Assembly (NCBI RefSeq): GCF_958295425.1
Contig: NC_081142.1
Span: forward strand, 18,197,284 to 18,261,283
Length of the DNA stretch: 64,000 bases
Direction of reading: 5' to 3'
DNA from: Solea solea
Lineage: Eukaryota > Chordata > Actinopteri > Pleuronectiformes > Soleidae
Shown here piece by piece: positions 59,941 to 64,000 of this stretch (the first letter of the stretch is position 1; each line of letters begins with the position of its first letter). Under the pieces are notes generated by a model. The model did not search any database. It worked only from the letters and a program-made list of their open reading frames with translations, and was not told the DNA's origin. Both the position numbers and the translations under genes were made by a program.

Positions 59941-62204
59941 CCAGCCAAAGTTTCTGAATTTGTCCTAAAAACATTTATTATACAACTTCCACAGTAACTT
60001 AGGAGACAGTATGTTAACGCCAATGTCTCTGTTCCACTGAAACTGAACTAAATGTACAATTTCAATCTCAACCTCTAACCTGTATCCAGCCAGCAATTTT
60101 GTTTCCCACCACAACATAATTGTGGTCGTACAACATTCTGCCAAACAGATGAGTTCCCCTCGAGTCTGTGTTATTACTTCTGTTCTCTTCGTCTTGTCAA
60201 GACGGAGAAGCTCACTTGACATAAACGTATGTCGCATACTTCTGAGCACAGATCAGACTTTACCAGCGCCTGATTTGAACTTTTGATTGATTACGTTGGA
60301 CGACGTGGTTGTTTGCTTATGTTGGTCGGCCGCCGTCAATCCTGTGATTAAAACACAACCACACAAACCTTTACAGATTTTTTTTATACACTGATTTTTA
60401 TCTTTGATCACCAATATGTTATTAATACCGAACGCCGCATAAAAATAGAACAAGATTTAGGACCCAATTTTCTTCTGTTTACTCTAGAAGATTTTTATCT
60501 TGTGATAAGACAACGATGAGACGGTCGTGTTGGGACTCAAGCAGATAAAATGATAAAATGTGGAATGCACCCATCATTTCTCACTTCATTCAGTTTATAC
60601 TTTCAACAGAGGTTACGGTAATGTGTGTGTAAAAACATTTCTTGTCTTTTTGACATCCTTCCCTGGACTTGTCCAAGAGGCTCCGGTTGGTTAATGGTAT
60701 GTAGGCGGCCTATAGTATATATACATTCACTCACTCCTTATGGACATGGGAGAGATAAGCTTAGATAATTGATGGGAAAGTTAATGCACTGACCCTGGGC
60801 ACACATTCCATACATGCAGTGAGGGCTATGAAACACATTTTACCAAGGTCTCAGCCTCTCTGGTGTTTTTTTTTTTGTTTTTTTGTGGGGGGGACCTTTT
60901 GTTCCCCTACGGTCCAGCCTCTGTACTTGGCAGCTCATCTGAGAGCCTCGGGGCAGATCTCTTGACGCACTGCTGACAGATCAGCAGTGATGATGAGAGA
61001 GCGGAGCAGAGGAAAAAAGGGGGGGAGATGATGAGGAGAGAGCGAGAGGTGAAAGTGAAGAATGGAGGGAGGGCAAACACAGACGAGCGGCACTTCAGAT
61101 CCTGAGGGGGCCGGGCCTCACGCAAACGTAGGTCCTCTCCTCTGTCCACCCTGCTTCTTTCCTCCTCCACCTCCATTGCTCTGTCACTCAGGACTAGACT
61201 ATTTCAATTTAATAAGGCTAATCCCTCCTAGAGGTAAGCTGCTCATCACCCCTCTCTCTCTCTCTCTCTGTGTCTCCCTCCCTGCTCCTCCAGAAGAGAG
61301 CAATCTCCTTTCAGCAGGAGGACAGGATGAGGGTGAAGGCCGCTCTGCTTGATAGGAGAGAAAAATGTGAAAGGTGAGACTGAAAAGAGGACTTGACAGC
61401 AGCTGTGGTCGAGCTCAGTTTGGAAGGTTTGGGCATCAATGGTTTGATAAACTTGCAGGTGGCACACCTTTAGTGCCGATTCATCCAGCTTTTAACATTA
61501 TGCCGATATGAAGCGCGGTGATAACTTTGTCCTCCAGAGAGGAAGTGGAGTGATACAGTTGGTATTTTAGTGTGCGCTATTGCCCGCCTCCTGTCAGCAG
61601 AGCACTCTCCAGCTGTCAGCAGTAAAACTTAGTTTGCCTGCTGCTGGAGGCTTTTATTCTTGATGCCGACTACCACTGACTTTGCTTCGAAGTAATGGGC
61701 ACAATGAAGAATAAATAAAAGAGTTTATGTAATCTGAAGACAGGGGGTTCAGCAATGACACTGCTTTAAAACAAACACAACTTTTTTAATATAAACAAAG
61801 GTCTATTACATTCCAGTGCTGCTCACAGGAAGTGATTAGTTTGATGTCGGGACAGACAGAGTTATAAATAACATTATAATAGTAAAGCGAGACGACTAAA
61901 GTATGACTAAAAATACAAGGAGTCATGAAATCAAACAAAAAGGTTAACGTGTGATCGGGTGATGATTAAAGAATGAACTTGTTGTTGTTGTGGTGTATGA
62001 ATGTTGCCGTCGTGACATTAACCCATGCAGCTATAGAATTCCAGACTTCACGTGACAGAACACATAACACCGTCATGTTGAAAAATGTTGGCACCAGTGC
62101 TTGTTTCAAGGATTAAGAGTTCACTGTGCACTTTAAATCTACAGAGACTGAGGAACACATCACAGAACCTGACAGACTTATCCTGGACATTATTATTATT
62201 CCAG

Positions 62205-62525
62205 AGTGGTTAGCACTCTTACCTTTGCAGCAAGAAGACCCAGGTTCGTGACCCAAGTGGAACAAGGGCCTTTCTGCATGGAGTTTGCATGTTCTCCTCG
62301 TGTGTGTGTGACTTTCCTCCAGGTCCTCCGGTTTCTTACCACAGTCCAAAAACATGCAGATTTGGGGATTAGGCAACTTGGACACTCTAAATGGACCACA
62401 GGTGTGAATGTGAGAGTGAATGGTTATTTGCCTCTACCTGTCCGTACCACTTTTCGCCCTATGTCAGATGGGATTGGCACAAGCGCCCCCTGGGACCCTC
62501 ATGTGGAGGATAAAGCAGGAGAAGG
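62205..62525 (+). mobile_element. tRNA-derived SINE copy, plus strand
   Basis: Head GTGGTTAGCACTCTTACC, GCAGCAAGAAGACCCAGG and TTCGTGACCC (box B), then GGGCCTTTCTGCATGGAG, CTCCGGTTTCTTACCACAG and a 3' end GGATAAAGCAGGAGAAGG. Same family as the copies at 26875, 33690 and 44930; no gene function. Confidence 0.85.
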
Positions 62526-64000
62526 TGAGTGAGTGTTGGAGTTTGGCATCCAGATTCGTAGCTTCCCAGTCGGCAGTCAAGAATTCCTGCCAAAATGGCA
62601 TTGTCTCTGTTACATGACTTCATCTCAACAAAGCTCTATACTGAGAAACACAGACAGAGAGTCACGTGGAGCTGATTGGTTAAATCATTATTGTGTTAAG
62701 TCATTCTCCAAATTTTTGAATGTAACAAATATTTTTTGTTTAAGGGTCGCACACACACAAATGTACTGGATAAATAGAAACGTATCCCCCGACAAACAGC
62801 ATGTTACTGAATGAATTAACTGCATTTGTTACTCCTGACAATCAAATCCATGCTGGTGATGTTTTTACTATAAACATTACTACAGCTTCTGGTTTCTGTG
62901 TTCATAGAAAAGAAAAAAACCCTGCAGGGTTTTTCCATACATACCATTGACTGATGGTTTAGATGACAGATCCCACTCTGATGCTGAATATGGGTCTGCA
63001 TCCTGGTCTGGATTTATGCCAAGATACTTAATGAAACACTTATCAAGCCTCGGTGATGATGGAGTGAAATTTCATCACTTCCATACGTATTCCGTTGTTA
63101 AAAAAATATTGTGAAACATTTCTTAACTGATGGGCTTGCATTTGATCCGTCTCGCTCATGCTTGCAGGCACAAGTTAAAGTGAGAGGAAATCTCACTTTA
63201 TTAATTGAGAATGCTAAAAAAAATGTTTCTGTAAGAGCTTACAACGTACCCAAATATTGAAATATCTCTCCCTCTGTTAGAATTAGCATACTCTCTGTAA
63301 TTACAATGTCCTATTTTATCTTGTTTAAAATGCTTATGGTACAGTATAGTACAGTATTACACATTATAGGATATAATTAAATTAGGACTATTTCAAAATA
63401 GTTCCTAATGACTTTGGTGATGATAATAGATGATAATCAGCAATAGTTTGGCTCATATTGCCTGTAATGCTATTGTAACTGTGTCAGCACGAAGATGTTA
63501 ACACCAACTAAATAATGTTCAGATTGAACCATCTTCAGGTGATTATTTAGTGTTTCAAAACCATTTTTATATGAACCTATTGTAAGGCAACCCAGTTCAC
63601 AATTGAAATCATGACATCAAGAGCAAATTTTAATACTATCTCTAATACACTTTTAAAGAAACAAACTAAGAGATATATGTCTGATAAATGAATTGTAACT
63701 TACTTGTTTGGACATGTTCCTTAATCCCGACCCAGTTTTTGGAATTTACTGGGTTTAGAGCATGTGCTCAATGCTCTTCTTTGAATAATTGACACAACTA
63801 CAGCTACTTTACAAGATTTGGGAAGCTGAAGTATAAGTAATTTTCACTCACACACTTGAGGACACATCATAGACATAATGCATTGCCTCACCCCTTACCA
63901 GAACCTTAACCATCACAACTAAGTAACTAAACCTAACCCTAACCCTACCCTAAAACCCAAGTCTAACCCTAAATCTAAAACCAGGTCTTGACTTAAGTTG

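Larger units (their letters stand above)
56153..64000. other. intergenic region downstream of the satellite, no gene found
   Basis: No coding exon could be supported. It contains (AAAT)n at 56769-56786, a TA-flanked element with an internal minisatellite (56841-57102), two related inverted-repeat elements (58012-58688 and about 59258-59580), an 18-copy minisatellite (59602-59940), CT repeats near 61246-61270, and a SINE (62205-62525). From 62530 to 63850 I see only AT-rich unique sequence. Confidence 0.6.

Noticed and set aside
61062..61352. Possible exon near 61 kb (96 codons, proline/leucine-rich)
   Set aside because: CT-rich simple sequence, no family resemblance and no matching splice partners.

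Overview
This window looks like nuclear DNA of a teleost fish. It carries widely spaced exons with GT-AG splice sites, many (CA)n/(GT)n tracts, fish-type tRNA-derived SINEs, RTE-type LINE tails and many short inverted-repeat DNA elements. There are no bacterial operons or phage genes. The species cannot be determined from the sequence.

Only one protein-coding gene can be supported. It is on the + strand and runs from before the window to about 42.6 kb. It is best read as syde2, a synapse-defective-type Rho GTPase-activating protein. Seven coding exons (5128-5438, 5635-6010, 15023-16137, 20626-20752, 31570-31751, 32765-32996, 39021-39766) join in one unbroken frame with matching intron phases. 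They encode 1028 visible residues: a disordered, basic/proline-rich N-terminal part, a C2 domain, a RhoGAP domain split over four exons (with its arginine finger in the fourth visible exon), and an acidic, glutamine-containing tail. The first visible exon starts inside a codon, so the true N-terminus and promoter are upstream. A 3' UTR of roughly 2.85 kb probably ends after an AATAAA at 42594.

Immediately downstream, from about 42720 to 56152, lies the most striking feature: a 13.4 kb minisatellite/satellite of about 350 copies of a 38-bp monomer. It has older, divergent monomers at both edges and a homogenised core with higher-order repeats of 609, 722 and 1667 bp. A SINE with a target-site duplication sits in it, and paralogous empty sites exist elsewhere in the array. 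A small tRNA-like segment has been captured and co-amplified.

The rest is intron or intergenic sequence rich in old mobile elements: TTAA-flanked and TA-flanked short inverted-repeat elements, 5'-truncated LINE ends, SINE copies in both orientations, an 18-copy CACCTGTC minisatellite near 59.6-59.9 kb and simple repeats. I found no second gene, tRNA, rRNA or CRISPR. From 56.2 to 64 kb nothing coding could be supported.
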